A DNA stretch of 64,000 nucleotides. Origin: Candidatus Vesicomyidisocius sp. Pext_18_S21. GTDB lineage: Bacteria > Pseudomonadota > Gammaproteobacteria > PS1 > Pseudothioglobaceae. The stretch is taken from NCBI GenBank assembly GCA_021730165.1, contig CP072535.1:62001-126000 (forward strand). The letters are read 5' to 3'. Shown in pieces: positions 48,098-57,957 of this stretch (its first letter is position 1; every line of letters starts with the position of its first letter). Position numbers and translations under genes: made by a program. The notes beneath the pieces are model-generated. The model did no database searches and was not told where the DNA came from. It worked only from the letters and a program-made list of their open reading frames with translations.

Positions 48098-49486
48098 CTA
48101 TTTTTTACGCCAAGTTGTACCATTGATATTATCCTCTAGTATAATATCAAATTTAGCTAGTTCATCTCTAATGTAGTCACTTAGTGTAAAATCTTTATTG
48201 ATTCTGGCTTTATTTCTATTGGTGATTTTTGTATTAATTTGTTCATCAGATAAAGAAATACCTTGTTTTAAAAAATTTTCTGTATTCATCTGTAAAATAC
48301 CAATGTAACCACCGAGTTTTTTTAATAATTGTGCCAAGGTGTTGGCTTGGTCAGTGTTATTTTCACGTTGTATATTGACTGTTTTTGCCAATTCAAATAA
48401 AACACTTAAAGCAATAGGTGTATTAAAGTCGTCGTCAAGTGCTTCATTAAATCGAACTAAATAATCAAAATGTATAGATATTTCCTTATTTCTTACATTA
48501 CAAGTATTTAAGCCGCGAATAGTAGTGTATAAGCGAGACAGTGATGATTTTGCTTTATTAAGATTTTCATCTGAGAAGTTGAGTGGACTGTGGTAATGAG
48601 AACTCATGATAAAATAACGCAAGATTTCTCCATTATAGTTTTTTAATACATCACGAATTGTGAAAAAATTATTTAGCGATTTACTCATTTTCTTATTATT
48701 AATATTCACAAAACCAATGTGCATCCAAGTATTAACAAAAGTGCAATTATTTGCACCTTCAGATTGGGCAATTTCGTTTTCATGATGGGGAAAGGTTAAA
48801 TCCATTCCACCACCATGAATATCAAAATGATTACCCAAGTGATGTGTGGACATAGCAGAGCATTCAATATGCCAACCAGGTCGACCCTTTCCCCAAGGAG
48901 ATGACCAATTTGGCTCGTTAGGTTTAGACATTTTCCAGAGGACAAAATCTAGAGGGTCTCTTTTGGCACTTTCTACCTTAATTCTAGCTCCTACTTCAAG
49001 TTTATTAAGGTTTTTCCTTGAGAATTTCCCATAATTTTTAAAATGTCGTACTGAATAATAAACATCACCATTATGAGCTTGATAGGCAAAGCCTTTCTGA
49101 ATTAGTGATTTAATCATACAAAATATTTGTTCCATTGTATTAGTTGCACGTGGTTCAATATCAGGTGGTAGTATGCCAAGCTCATGTTCATCCTCGTGCA
49201 TGGCGTCAATAAAACGATTACTTAATGTGTATATATCCTCTTTATTTTCAACGGCGCGTTTGATAATATTGTCATCAATATCGGTAATATTGCGCACATA
49301 TTTAACATTTAAGAAATGTCGTCTAAGATGGCGGGTGATGACATCAAACATCACCAATACTCGTGCATGACCCATATGACAATAATCATAAACTGTCATC
49401 CCACAAACATAGATACCGACTTTATCATTATTAATTGGTTGAAAAATCTCTTTTTGTTTACTTAGAGTATTGTAAATTTTAAGCAT
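48098..49486 (-). CDS. cysS: Cysteinyl-tRNA synthetase
   Basis: CysS charges tRNA-Cys. The 462-residue class I enzyme has the zinc and HIGH region CGMTVYDYCHMGHARV at residues 28-43, WHIECSAMS near 205-213, HHENEIAQSEG and the KMSKS motif near 265. Length and motifs are normal. It stands apart from its neighbours, diverging from the peroxiredoxin gene. Confidence 0.97.
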   Translation of the reverse strand: MLKIYNTLSKQKEIFQPINNDKVGIYVCGMTVYDYCHMGHARVLVMFDVITRHLRRHFLNVKYVRNITDIDDNIIKRAVENKEDIYTLSNRFIDAMHEDEHELGILPPDIEPRATNTMEQIFCMIKSLIQKGFAYQAHNGDVYYSVRHFKNYGKFSRKNLNKLEVGARIKVESAKRDPLDFVLWKMSKPNEPNWSSPWGKGRPGWHIECSAMSTHHLGNHFDIHGGGMDLTFPHHENEIAQSEGANNCTFVNTWMHIGFVNINNKKMSKSLNNFFTIRDVLKNYNGEILRYFIMSSHYHSPLNFSDENLNKAKSSLSRLYTTIRGLNTCNVRNKEISIHFDYLVRFNEALDDDFNTPIALSVLFELAKTVNIQRENNTDQANTLAQLLKKLGGYIGILQMNTENFLKQGISLSDEQINTKITNRNKARINKDFTLSDYIRDELAKFDIILEDNINGTTWRKK

Positions 49487-49583
49487 AAGTAGTATTTTAA
49501 CGTAAGTATTTATCCAGTTTTATCTTGTCAATAAATTATAAACCCTTACTTTCTGAATTATGATTTATTAGTATAAGTAACTG

Positions 49584-49589
49584 TATAAT
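49584..49589 (+). promoter_or_regulatory. Possible -10 box of the peroxiredoxin gene
   Basis: TATAAT lies 35 bases before the start. The -35 region is weak (TGATTT at 17-base spacing). Confidence 0.35.
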
Positions 49590-49624
49590 TGACTAATATT
49601 TCTTTATTATATTAGGAAAAATAT

Positions 49625-50224
49625 ATGAATGTTTTAGTAACACAACAAGCTCCAGATTTTAAAGCTGCTGCTGTTTTAGCAGATAGTACTATTGTTAATA
49701 ATTTTCAACTTTCTGACTTTAAAGGTAAGAAAATTGTATTATTTTTTTATCCATTAGATTTTACTTTTGTTTGTCCTTCAGAAATTTTAGCGCATCATCA
49801 TAGAATGATGCAGTTTAATGATAAAGGTGTTAAAGTAGTTGGTGTTTCAGTAGATTCACAATTTACGCATAATGCATGGCGTAAGATCGCTCCAATGGAT
49901 GGTGGTTTAGGTGTTATTGATTTTCCATTGGTGGCTGATACTAATCATTCTATTATGAAATCTTATGGTATTGTGCATCCAACAGGTGTTGCATTGCGTG
50001 CGTCGTTTTTAATTGATGAGAATTTTGATATTCGTCATCAAGTAGTGAATGATTTACCACTAGGACGTAATGTTGATGAAATGTTGCGAATGGTTGATGC
50101 ACTTGATTTTCATAGTAAGCATGGCGAAGTTTGTCCCGCAGGTTGGAATAAGGGTGATGAAGGTATGAAAGATACACCTGCTGGCGTAGCTAATTATTTG
50201 TCACAATATGCCGATAAATTATAA
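49625..50224 (+). CDS. Typical 2-Cys peroxiredoxin (AhpC/TSA family)
   Basis: The 199-residue protein reduces hydrogen and organic peroxides. The peroxidatic Cys is in FTFVCPSEI near residue 51 and the resolving Cys in HGEVCPAGW near 170, with the usual C-terminal YL motif region (NYLSQY) that makes such enzymes sensitive to over-oxidation. An AGGA site precedes the start. Rubredoxin lies 47 bases downstream and is a plausible electron carrier; the usual AhpF gene is not adjacent. Confidence 0.93.
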   Translation: MNVLVTQQAPDFKAAAVLADSTIVNNFQLSDFKGKKIVLFFYPLDFTFVCPSEILAHHHRMMQFNDKGVKVVGVSVDSQFTHNAWRKIAPMDGGLGVIDFPLVADTNHSIMKSYGIVHPTGVALRASFLIDENFDIRHQVVNDLPLGRNVDEMLRMVDALDFHSKHGEVCPAGWNKGDEGMKDTPAGVANYLSQYADKL

Positions 50225-50271
50225 GTAAATAAGTCTTATTTTCTTATAATTTTATGCATGGAGGATTGGTA

Positions 50272-50442
50272 ATGGTAATGAAGAAGTATAGATGTATTGT
50301 GTGTGGTTGGGTATATGATGAATATTTAGGTACATCCAAAGAGGAGAGTGAGTTAGGCCAAAAATGGGAAAATATTCCTGAGGATTGGGTGTGTCCGGAT
50401 TGTGGCGCTAGCAAGTCTGAGTTTGAAATTGTTAAAATCTAG
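50272..50442 (+). CDS. Rubredoxin
   Basis: A 56-residue one-iron electron carrier with both metal knuckles: CIVCGW near residues 8-13 and CPDCGAS near 42-48, with WVYDE and the EDWVCP segment between. I place the start at ATG 50272, because GGAGG lies 8 bases upstream; the earlier ATG at 50254 would put the ribosome-binding site inside the gene. It probably shares a transcript with the peroxiredoxin gene. Confidence 0.93.
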   Translation: MVMKKYRCIVCGWVYDEYLGTSKEESELGQKWENIPEDWVCPDCGASKSEFEIVKI

Positions 50443-50479
50443 TTAAATATTATTTTAAAGATTAATATAAAGAATTAGA

Positions 50480-51550
50480 ATGTCTAAAGTATTAATATTA
50501 CCAGGTGATGGTATTGGTCAAGAAGTTGTAATACAAGCACTTAAAGTGATTGATTTTCTGAATGCAAATTTTAATCTTGGTATGACGCTTGAACATGGCT
50601 TGATTGGTGGTAGTGCTTATGATGTAACTGGTTCTCCTTTGCCACAAGATACATTGGATTTTGCACGTAAATGTGATTCTATTCTATTAGGCGCTGTGGG
50701 TGGCTATAAGTGGGAATCTTTATTACGTGATTTGCGGCCAGAGCAAGGTTTATTAAGACTACGTGCAGAAATGGATTTGTTTTCTAATTTACGTCCTGCA
50801 ATTCTATATTCACAACTCATTAGTGCTTCCACATTAAAAAAAGAAATGGTATTAGGACTTGATTTGATGATTATTCGTGAGTTGGTTTCTGGTATTTATT
50901 TTGGCAAACCGCGAGGTATAGAGATACGTAATGGACAAAGATGTGGTTTTAACACAGCTACTTATTTTGAGTCAGAAATCAGGCGTATTGGGCATTCAGC
51001 TTTTAAAATTGCACAACTCCGTAATAAGCGTGTTTGTTCTGTAGATAAAGCAAACGTGTTAGAGGTATGTGAATTATGGCGTAAGGTTATGATAGATCTG
51101 GCTAAAGATTATCCAGATGTTGAGCTGTCACATATGTATGTAGATAATGTTGCAATGCAATTAGTTAGAAAGCCTAAGCAATTTGATGTAATAGTTACCT
51201 CAAATCTATTTGGTGATGTATTGAGTGATTGTGCAGCAATGTTGACTGGTTCAATTGGTATGTTGCCATCAGCTTCACTTAATCAATATGGGTTTGGTAT
51301 GTATGAACCTATTCATGGTTCAGCACCTGATATTGAAGGCAAAGATATTGCTAATCCTTTAGCGGCTATCTTATCGGTTGCTATGATGTTGCGTTATTCA
51401 CTTAATCAAGAGCATTTGGCGCTTAAAATTGAAGTGGCAGTTAATGCTGTATTAGATAAAGGTTATCGCACGCGAGATATTTTAACAGAAGGTGATATAG
51501 TTGTTGGTACGAACGAAATGGGTAATTTGGTGGTAGAGGAATTAGTATGA
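50480..51550 (+). CDS. leuB: 3-isopropylmalate dehydrogenase
   Basis: LeuB performs the third step of leucine synthesis, oxidising and decarboxylating 3-isopropylmalate with NAD. The 356-residue protein shows [10 protein letters not shown] at the start, [10 protein letters not shown], the substrate-binding [13 protein letters not shown], the [11 protein letters not shown] loop, DKANVLEV and [20 protein letters not shown] near 236-255. These choose LeuB over isocitrate dehydrogenase. No other leu genes are adjacent in the window. Confidence 0.95.
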   Translation: MSKVLILPGDGIGQEVVIQALKVIDFLNANFNLGMTLEHGLIGGSAYDVTGSPLPQDTLDFARKCDSILLGAVGGYKWESLLRDLRPEQGLLRLRAEMDLFSNLRPAILYSQLISASTLKKEMVLGLDLMIIRELVSGIYFGKPRGIEIRNGQRCGFNTATYFESEIRRIGHSAFKIAQLRNKRVCSVDKANVLEVCELWRKVMIDLAKDYPDVELSHMYVDNVAMQLVRKPKQFDVIVTSNLFGDVLSDCAAMLTGSIGMLPSASLNQYGFGMYEPIHGSAPDIEGKDIANPLAAILSVAMMLRYSLNQEHLALKIEVAVNAVLDKGYRTRDILTEGDIVVGTNEMGNLVVEELV

Positions 51551-51847
51551 ATATTTTAGTCTCTAAATACAAATGTTTTAGAGTTTATATTATCATCTAT
51601 AAAGTTATTGTTTGATAAGATTTATCATCGAATAGTAAGACATTATTTAGCTATATATTTTTGTCAAAAAACTTTTGACCATATTATAGAAAGATACTTT
51701 TATTTAACTATAGATAAAATTCTAATTATGCGTAAGAAGTCTTAATATTTTTTAAAATAAAATTGTACAATCTGGTACTATTATTTATCTTTACTTGAGG
51801 TTTGAAAGTTTAAAATGATAAAAGATCATCTTAAGAATTAAGTTTAA

Positions 51848-51875
51848 ATTCATTAAAATATATATTTTAATGAAT
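51848..51875. terminator. Perfect 12-bp AT hairpin downstream of leuB
   Basis: Arms 51848-51859 and 51864-51875 pair exactly around ATAT. It lies about 300 bases after leuB, so its role as terminator is uncertain. Confidence 0.4.
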
Positions 51876-52220
51876 CCTACTATTTCCCGTTAGTTTTATT
51901 CTTTCTTTTATAGACTAAATATATTATAGTTGAACGTTATTTTGCTAAATAACTATGTTCAATACAGATATAATTTGTATAGTATTCTAATATATTGTTT
52001 ATAAAAATGATGGTTTCGTTGTATAAGTTCAGGTGTTTTTATAAAATATTTTCTTATTAAGGAATATTTTATATCATATGTTAATGTTCATCCAATAGAC
52101 AATCCATTTTCTTTGACACAGTTTATTAAGTTTTATGGTGCGACTTTTTAGTTTTTAAGTTTTTATTCAAGTTTTGTTAATAATCTAGTAGAGATTATCT
52201 TTATTCTATCATTGCCAATA

Positions 52221-52250
52221 TATACTATTAAAAAAGGATTTAATAGTATA
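52221..52250. repeat. Perfect 12-bp inverted repeat
   Basis: TATACTATTAAA and its exact complement lie around a 6-base loop in the leuB to MBL spacer. No T-run follows. Confidence 0.4.
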
Positions 52251-52628
52251 ATTATTTGTATTTAACTCATGAAAAATATAAAAAGTTTAATTAGAGTTTA
52301 ATTCTATTATATATACTACTGTATTAAGCCTTGTGACTGATTTATAAACTACGCTAAAATTTAGCAACGAATAAGAAGGCTTAACTATGCAACCAATGTT
52401 TGCTAGATTTGTGTTAATGGAGTTGGTAAATAAATGGAATCTACTATTTGAGCAAAATATCATTTGATGAATATCGTGTACTTACCTTGCTAGTATACTT
52501 ATTAAAAATAATGGCATTAACATAGTAATAAAGATTGTTATTGACTATCAATATATGATATAGATTGATTAAACTAACTAAGTTGTATAAATAATAATTT
52601 TTAATCTATCTTGCTATATAATTAATTT

Positions 52629-53597
52629 TTATAACTCTAGCGCTTCAATTTCAAGTAGTACTTTACTAATGTGATTACCAAGTTGCTTATCAAACCCATG
52701 CCAATTCTTATAGGAATTTAATTTTTTAATAGCGATAGGTTTAATTTCATAGTCAGTAAAATCTTTTTCATAACCTTTTTTAGCTTCAGATTGAATGATT
52801 AGTAAGTAATCTAAAAATGGCTTAACAGCATGGTTTACATTGCCTGATGAGCCATGGCCAGGTACGTAATAATTTAGACCTAAGTTTGTTGCATATTGCA
52901 ATACTTTGATGTTGTTATGTATGCTAGAGCTATTGTCAAAACGACCCATACGATTAACAAAACTATTATCTCCTAAGAATAAAGTTTTACTGTTAATATG
53001 TTCAATCATAATATCTGTATTAGTATGTGATTTTATAGTAGGGTTGTGAATTTTAAATTGTTCTGAGTCTAATTTGATTACTTGTAAATGTTGGGTTGGA
53101 TTAGTTGGATAAGTGGCAATCGTGTCTTTTGTTAAACCGTTAGTCATTTTTGTTATTAGATTAATCCATTTATCGCCTTTTCCATTTCTAGCTTCAATAA
53201 TCATTTGTGGATGGGCATAAATCTTAGTATTGGGATATTTTTCGATAATTGCATGGTTACCTAACCAGTGGTCGCCATGAATATGCGTATTAAAGATAGA
53301 AATAATAGGTTTTTTGGTAATTTTTTCAACTTCTTTAATTACTTTTTTACCAATATCATAAGTACTACCTGGGTCAATAATAATAACACCTTCTTTTCCA
53401 ATAATAATGCCAGGGTTGTTTATAAATCCTTGGTTTTGAATATTAGGCTCCCCAAATGGACCATGAATAACAAGTAGATTATTGCTAATCTTTTCAGGTG
53501 AGAATTCACCTATTCCTTCAATTTTCCAGGCGTTTGATAGGGTTGATAGAGTTAAGGTAAATAAAAGATAGATTGTTTTCAATATTTTCTCCAACAA
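52629..53597 (-). CDS. Periplasmic metallo-beta-lactamase-fold hydrolase (SoxH-like)
   Basis: The 322-residue protein has an N-terminal signal peptide (about residues 1-23, ending SNA) and an MBL fold with all zinc ligands: HIHGDH in FNTHIHGDHWLGN near residues 105-117, SHTNTD near 190, LGDNSF near 208 and PGHGSSG near 244. The closest families I know are the SoxH-type and quinoprotein-relay hydrolases, often found in sulfur oxidisers and with unknown substrates. It is flanked by long spacers and stands alone. Confidence 0.8.
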   Translation of the reverse strand: MLEKILKTIYLLFTLTLSTLSNAWKIEGIGEFSPEKISNNLLVIHGPFGEPNIQNQGFINNPGIIIGKEGVIIIDPGSTYDIGKKVIKEVEKITKKPIISIFNTHIHGDHWLGNHAIIEKYPNTKIYAHPQMIIEARNGKGDKWINLITKMTNGLTKDTIATYPTNPTQHLQVIKLDSEQFKIHNPTIKSHTNTDIMIEHINSKTLFLGDNSFVNRMGRFDNSSSIHNNIKVLQYATNLGLNYYVPGHGSSGNVNHAVKPFLDYLLIIQSEAKKGYEKDFTDYEIKPIAIKKLNSYKNWHGFDKQLGNHISKVLLEIEALEL

Positions 53598-54028
53598 AGA
53601 TTATTGTATCTTATCAGATTTATAGGTATAATATATGAAACAGAGTTGCTCTTTTTTATTGTATAAAGTTAAATATATAACAGTTCAGAGGAGTCTAATT
53701 TTGTTGATATAATAAGTTATACTTGGAAATAAATCATAAATCATAAATCATTTTTAGATTTTTTAATGAGTATTACGAGAGTAGTTATTCCTAGTTTAGT
53801 AGATGCAGAATTCATTTAGGTAAGTAATAATGCTTATTGTTAACTTCCTTTGTTGTATTTGGTGTGATTTTGTCTATGCTACGATGGCATGAATATTGGA
53901 TATAGTTGTGCAATTAATTTAAGTATTAATAGCGTTAATTTTTATTAGTATATATTGATATGATTGTATCTAAACTATGCGTTTTAATGATGATGCTAAA
54001 TCGTAAGATTTATGTTTGGCATTAATCA
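53598..54028. other. Spacer upstream of nudE
   Basis: The 431 bases show no coding frame. Their right end contains the start of a 13-bp tandem repeat that reaches into the nudE start region. Confidence 0.4.
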
Positions 54029-54053
54029 ATGGCATTAATCAATGGCATTAATC
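54018..54053 (+). repeat. 13-bp tandem repeat across the nudE start
   Basis: Unit GGCATTAATCAAT occurs twice and then for 10 more bases. Each full unit boundary creates an ATG, and 13 is not a multiple of three. Confidence 0.8.
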
Positions 54054-54604
54054 TAACTATGCGCAAGAAACCAACAGTATTAAATATTAAAACTATTGCT
54101 ACAACTAATTTTTTCAATATTGAGGAAATGGATATTAAATTCTCAAATGGTGAAAAAAGAATATATGAACGTTTAAAACCATTTGAAAATGGTACAGTAT
54201 TAATTGTTCCTATGTTGGATGATGAAACTGTGCTTATGATTTATGAATATTCTGGCGGTACAGATAAATATGAGCTTGTATTAACCAAGGGGAAAATTGA
54301 TGATAATGAAATACTTATTGAGGCTGCTAATAGAGAGTTAATTGAAGAAATTGGTTTTGGTGCTAATAAATTAACCTTTATTAAAGAAATGACTATTGCA
54401 CCTAGTTATCAATCTAGTATTACCTATATTGTATTAGCACAAGATTTATATAAAGCAAGTGCACAAGGTGATGAGCCAGAATTATTAGAGGTTGTTACAT
54501 TTAGAATGGCTGATTTGGAAAACTTGGTTTACAACGAACACTTAACTGAGGCTAGAAGTATTGCAGCTTTATACATGGCGAGAGATATGATTAATAAACA
54601 ATAA
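54029..54604 (+). CDS. nudE: ADP compounds hydrolase NudE
   Basis: NudE hydrolyses ADP-ribose, NADH and Ap3A. The protein has 191 residues from ATG 54029, or 181 from ATG 54059, which begins MRKKPTVLNI and fits the family N-terminus better. The Nudix box GKIDDNEILIEAANREL...EEIGFG near 91-114 is complete, and APSYQSS after it matches NudE. The upstream ATG lies in a 13-bp tandem repeat, so repeat copy number could change the start context. No Shine-Dalgarno sequence is clear for either start. Confidence 0.9.
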   Translation: MALINGINLTMRKKPTVLNIKTIATTNFFNIEEMDIKFSNGEKRIYERLKPFENGTVLIVPMLDDETVLMIYEYSGGTDKYELVLTKGKIDDNEILIEAANRELIEEIGFGANKLTFIKEMTIAPSYQSSITYIVLAQDLYKASAQGDEPELLEVVTFRMADLENLVYNEHLTEARSIAALYMARDMINKQ

Positions 54605-55200
54605 TATAATAATCTTAGTTGTTGAAATATCTAAGAATTTTTTGTCATTTTCTGACGTTAAAAATACTGATGGTTTTGATTGTATTAAGTGTTAATTAGA
54701 GACTTATCAACGAGTGATTTTATTTTGATCTATCGGATTAAAGCTAGTATATTAGTATTTTCTAGATTTAAGAGTAATGACTACTTTAGAGTGATTTTTA
54801 TTTCAAACAGTTTAAATAAAATGATTCAGCGTAAAAATTAAAATGCTACTTGGATTCATAATGATATGGTGCGTGTTTATAGTGAACTTTACAAACAAGG
54901 ATTTACGTACTTAGTTGGATATGTGGTAAGATTTTAAATTGGCAGGTAGATTTTATCGTATTGTTTTAAGTTAAGTATTTTTTATGAATCTATTTTTTAT
55001 GATACGTAATGCTTATAAGTTTATTTTTGTATATCTGTTCATGAATATATTTTATAAATTTGGTTGATTGTTAAGTCGAGAACTTGCATTTAAAAAACTT
55101 TGGTATTTTAATATACAGTGTTATGTGTTAACGCAGTTATTAACAAAATTATTGTAAAATAGCCTGTGTTTTAAATAAAAAAAACAGGCAAGGAAGTAAT
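54605..55200. other. Gene-free spacer before the lysA operon
   Basis: The 596 bases hold no supported gene. The right end has the ribosome-binding site of the small lipoprotein gene. Confidence 0.4.
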
Positions 55201-55329
55201 ATGAAAAAGATAACCATACTTATAGTATTAGCCTTTATTGTTATTATTACTGCTTGTGGAAAGATGGGTGAATTGGAACGTATTAAATCATCATCATTAG
55301 GTATATCAAGCATTACCCAAATGGTATAA
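55201..55329 (+). CDS. Short lipoprotein, LptM/LppL-like
   Basis: A 42-residue peptide from ATG 55201 with an AAGGAAG site just upstream. It has a lipoprotein signal peptide with a lipobox I-T-A-C and Cys19, followed by GKMGELE and a short polar tail. Its stop overlaps the lysA start by 1 base. A tiny lipoprotein just before lysA or dapF is a known arrangement (lppL in Pseudomonas, lptM/yifL in E. coli); LptM helps LptD assembly. Confidence 0.75.
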   Translation: MKKITILIVLAFIVIITACGKMGELERIKSSSLGISSITQMV

Positions 55330-56570
55330 TGAGTTTTTCTTATCAAAATCATATACTACATGCTGAGTCTGTTGCTATAGCAGATTTGATGAAAACCTAT
55401 GGATCACCTCTTTATGTTTATTCAAGGACAGATATTGAGTATAATTGGCATTTGTTTAGTCATGCTTTTGGTATTCATCCACATTTAGTTTGTTATGCAG
55501 TTAAAGCCAACTCTAATCTAGCAGTGCTTAGTGTATTGGCAAAAATAGGCTCTGGTTTTGACGTTGTATCTAATGGTGAATTAGAACGTGTTTTACTTGC
55601 TGGAGCGGATGCCTCTCGTTGTGTTTTTTCAGGTGTGGCTAAAACAAATATTGAGATTAAACGTGCTTTAGAAGTTGGTATTTTTTGTTTTAATGTTGAA
55701 TCTATGGCGGAGATGAGTCGTATTGAACAAGTAGCAAAAGAAATGAGTATGCAAGCACCAATTTCATTACGAGTAAATCCTGATGTCGATCCAAAAACAC
55801 ATCCGTATATTTCAACAGGACTTAAGGAGAATAAATTTGGCGTTGATATCGATGATGCTATTCCTATCTATAAAATGGCATATAACTCCCCATATTTAAA
55901 AGTTAAAGGAATAGATTGCCATATTGGCTCACAATTAACAAAAATATCTCCTTTCCTAGATGCATTGGATAAAGTGCTTGAATTGGTTGCTAAACTTGGT
56001 AAGCTTAATATTCATGTTACTCATTTGGATTTGGGAGGAGGTGTTGGTATTAAGTATGACAATGAACAAACAATTGATATTAATGCTTATATTTCTTCCA
56101 TTCTTGATAAAGTAGGTAGTCTAAAAATTATTTTAGAACCAGGTCGGGCAATTGTCGGTAATGCTGGTATATTTGTTACCAAAGTTGAGTTTTTAAAACA
56201 GAATTCAGATAAGTCATTTGCAATTATTGATGGTGCAATGAATGACTTATTGCGCCCTTCTTTTTATCAAGCTTATCATCAAGTATTGCCTATTGATGAG
56301 AATGCTGAAGGCATTGATGCTCATTGGGATTTAGTGGGGCCAATTTGTGAAACAGGTGATTTTTTAGCTAAAAATAGAAGACTTTCTTTATCGGAAGGAG
56401 ACTATTTAGCGCTAATGTCTGCTGGTGCTTATGGTTCTACTATGAGTTCAAATTATAATTCCCGTCCTAGGGTAGCGGAAGTAATGGTATTAGGTAGTCA
56501 ATACACATTGGTACGAGAACGTGAAACTATTCAAGATTTGTTTAATAAAGAATATATGATTAATGACTAA
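55329..56570 (+). CDS. lysA: Diaminopimelate decarboxylase
   Basis: LysA decarboxylates meso-diaminopimelate to lysine with PLP. The 413-residue protein shows the PLP-lysine motif VCYAVKANSN near residues 53-62, SGFDVVSNGEL, HIGSQL near 197-202, the DLGGGVGI phosphate-binding loop, EPGRAIVGNAG, CETGDF near 343-348 and a final GAYGSTMSSNYNSRPR. The start is coupled to the upstream lipoprotein gene. It overlaps yhbY by 8 bases. Confidence 0.96.
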   Translation: MSFSYQNHILHAESVAIADLMKTYGSPLYVYSRTDIEYNWHLFSHAFGIHPHLVCYAVKANSNLAVLSVLAKIGSGFDVVSNGELERVLLAGADASRCVFSGVAKTNIEIKRALEVGIFCFNVESMAEMSRIEQVAKEMSMQAPISLRVNPDVDPKTHPYISTGLKENKFGVDIDDAIPIYKMAYNSPYLKVKGIDCHIGSQLTKISPFLDALDKVLELVAKLGKLNIHVTHLDLGGGVGIKYDNEQTIDINAYISSILDKVGSLKIILEPGRAIVGNAGIFVTKVEFLKQNSDKSFAIIDGAMNDLLRPSFYQAYHQVLPIDENAEGIDAHWDLVGPICETGDFLAKNRRLSLSEGDYLALMSAGAYGSTMSSNYNSRPRVAEVMVLGSQYTLVRERETIQDLFNKEYMIND

Positions 56571-56865
56571 ACTAACCAATAATCAAAAAAAGTTTCTTAG
56601 ATCAAAAAGCCATAATTTAAAACCTATTGTGATGGTAGGACAACATGGATTAAATGAGTCTGTTTTCGCAGAGATTAAGATATCTATGGATAAACATGAA
56701 TTATTAAAAATCAAGATACGTATGGATAAAAGAGCGGAAAAGAAAAAAATAATTTATAAAATTATTAATACTTATCATGCCCATTTGGTGCAAGTTATTG
56801 GTAATATTGTGGTTATTTATCGTGCATTTAATGAAGACCCACAAATTATCCTGCCAAGAAAATAA
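56563..56865 (+). CDS. yhbY: YhbY-family (CRM domain) RNA-binding protein
   Basis: The 100-residue protein is a single CRM domain tied to large ribosomal subunit assembly. It has LTNNQKKFLRSKSHNLKPIVMVGQHGL and later LLKIKI, then the GNIVVIYR strand. It overlaps lysA by 8 bases and lies 6 bases before lpxB. Family call is firm. Confidence 0.9.
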   Translation: MTKLTNNQKKFLRSKSHNLKPIVMVGQHGLNESVFAEIKISMDKHELLKIKIRMDKRAEKKKIIYKIINTYHAHLVQVIGNIVVIYRAFNEDPQIILPRK

Positions 56866-56871
56866 AGCTCA

Positions 56872-57957
56872 ATGAGAATTGCAATTAGTGCAACAGAAGC
56901 TTCAGGTGATTTAATTGCTTCTAAATTGGTTAAATCCTTAAGAAAGCAAAACTCTAATATCATCATTGAAGGATTAGCCGGGGATAAAATGTTTGCTGCT
57001 GGGTGTATACAGGATTGGGATCAAAGACAAGTAAATGTGATGGGTTTTAGTGAAATTTTAAAGAAGTTACCTTTTTTATTTATTTTGCGTAAACGTATTA
57101 TTGCTTATTTTTCTAGTCAAAAACCTGATGTTTTTATTGGTGTTGATGCGCCGGATTTTAACTTTGTGATTGAGAGAAAACTTAAATCTAAAGGTATTAG
57201 AACTATACATTTTATTTCTCCTTCTGTTTGGGCTTGGCGTCAATCACGAGTTAAAAAAATTAAACAATCAACAGATTTAGTGCTGTGTTTATTTCCATTT
57301 GAAGTAGACTTTTATCAAAAGTATAATCAAAGAGCATTGTTTATTGGGCATCCCTTGGCACAGAGTTTGCGCCCTAGAAAATCACATATTGAGACAAAAA
57401 ATATTCTCCTAATGCCAGGGTCTAGACAAAGTGAAATTAAGCTATTATTGCCTGAAATATTGTTGGCAGTTGAAATAATGTCCTTACAAGATAGAATGTT
57501 AACTTTTAACTTGGTTTTAGTGAATGATGAATTATTGGATTGGGTAACTATCCAAGTAGGGAATATCCCAGTTGAAATTTCATTTGATGATGCACATACA
57601 CGTATGTTAAGAGCAGATTTAGCGTTAGTTGCATCAGGTACTGCAGCGTTAGAGTTAACTTTGGTTGGTGTACCTATGGTAGTTATTTATAAACTGTCTC
57701 GTTTTAGTTATTTTATTGCTTCAAGATTAGTTAAAAGTAAATATATCAGTTTACCAAATATAATTGTCAATAAAAATCTAGTACCAGAATTGATACAAAA
57801 TAGTGCTAATGGTGATAATATTGCCAAACATGCCATGATAATTATGAATCGTGATAATAAATCATTAATTAAAGAGTTTAATGTAATTCATCAACAGTTA
57901 GACTTAAATGCTAGTGATGAATCAGCACGTATTATTTATGAGTTTATCAACGAATAA
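56872..57957 (+). CDS. lpxB: Lipid-A-disaccharide synthase
   Basis: LpxB joins UDP-diacylglucosamine and lipid X to form the lipid A disaccharide. The 361-residue GT-B enzyme has SATEASGDLIASKLVKSLR at the start, GVDAPDFNF near 90-98, the ISPSVWAWRQSRVKKI motif near 117-132, MPGSRQSEI near 179-187 and the GTAALELTLVGVPMVVIYK donor region. It is slightly short but complete. Its end overlaps the likely nadC start by 20 bases. Together with lptC it shows that LPS is still made. Confidence 0.95.
   Translation: MRIAISATEASGDLIASKLVKSLRKQNSNIIIEGLAGDKMFAAGCIQDWDQRQVNVMGFSEILKKLPFLFILRKRIIAYFSSQKPDVFIGVDAPDFNFVIERKLKSKGIRTIHFISPSVWAWRQSRVKKIKQSTDLVLCLFPFEVDFYQKYNQRALFIGHPLAQSLRPRKSHIETKNILLMPGSRQSEIKLLLPEILLAVEIMSLQDRMLTFNLVLVNDELLDWVTIQVGNIPVEISFDDAHTRMLRADLALVASGTAALELTLVGVPMVVIYKLSRFSYFIASRLVKSKYISLPNIIVNKNLVPELIQNSANGDNIAKHAMIIMNRDNKSLIKEFNVIHQQLDLNASDESARIIYEFINE

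Larger units (their letters stand above)
51551..52628. other. Long gene-free spacer between leuB and the MBL gene
   Basis: The 1078 bases contain two perfect AT hairpins (51848-51875 and 52221-52250) and no supported gene. A 26-codon frame at 52387 is too short to claim. It is the largest empty stretch in the window and probably a graveyard of decayed genes. Confidence 0.5.

Noticed and set aside
47954-48139. A 61-codon frame overlapping the end of cysS
   Set aside because: It overlaps a well-supported gene on the other strand and shows no protein-like pattern.
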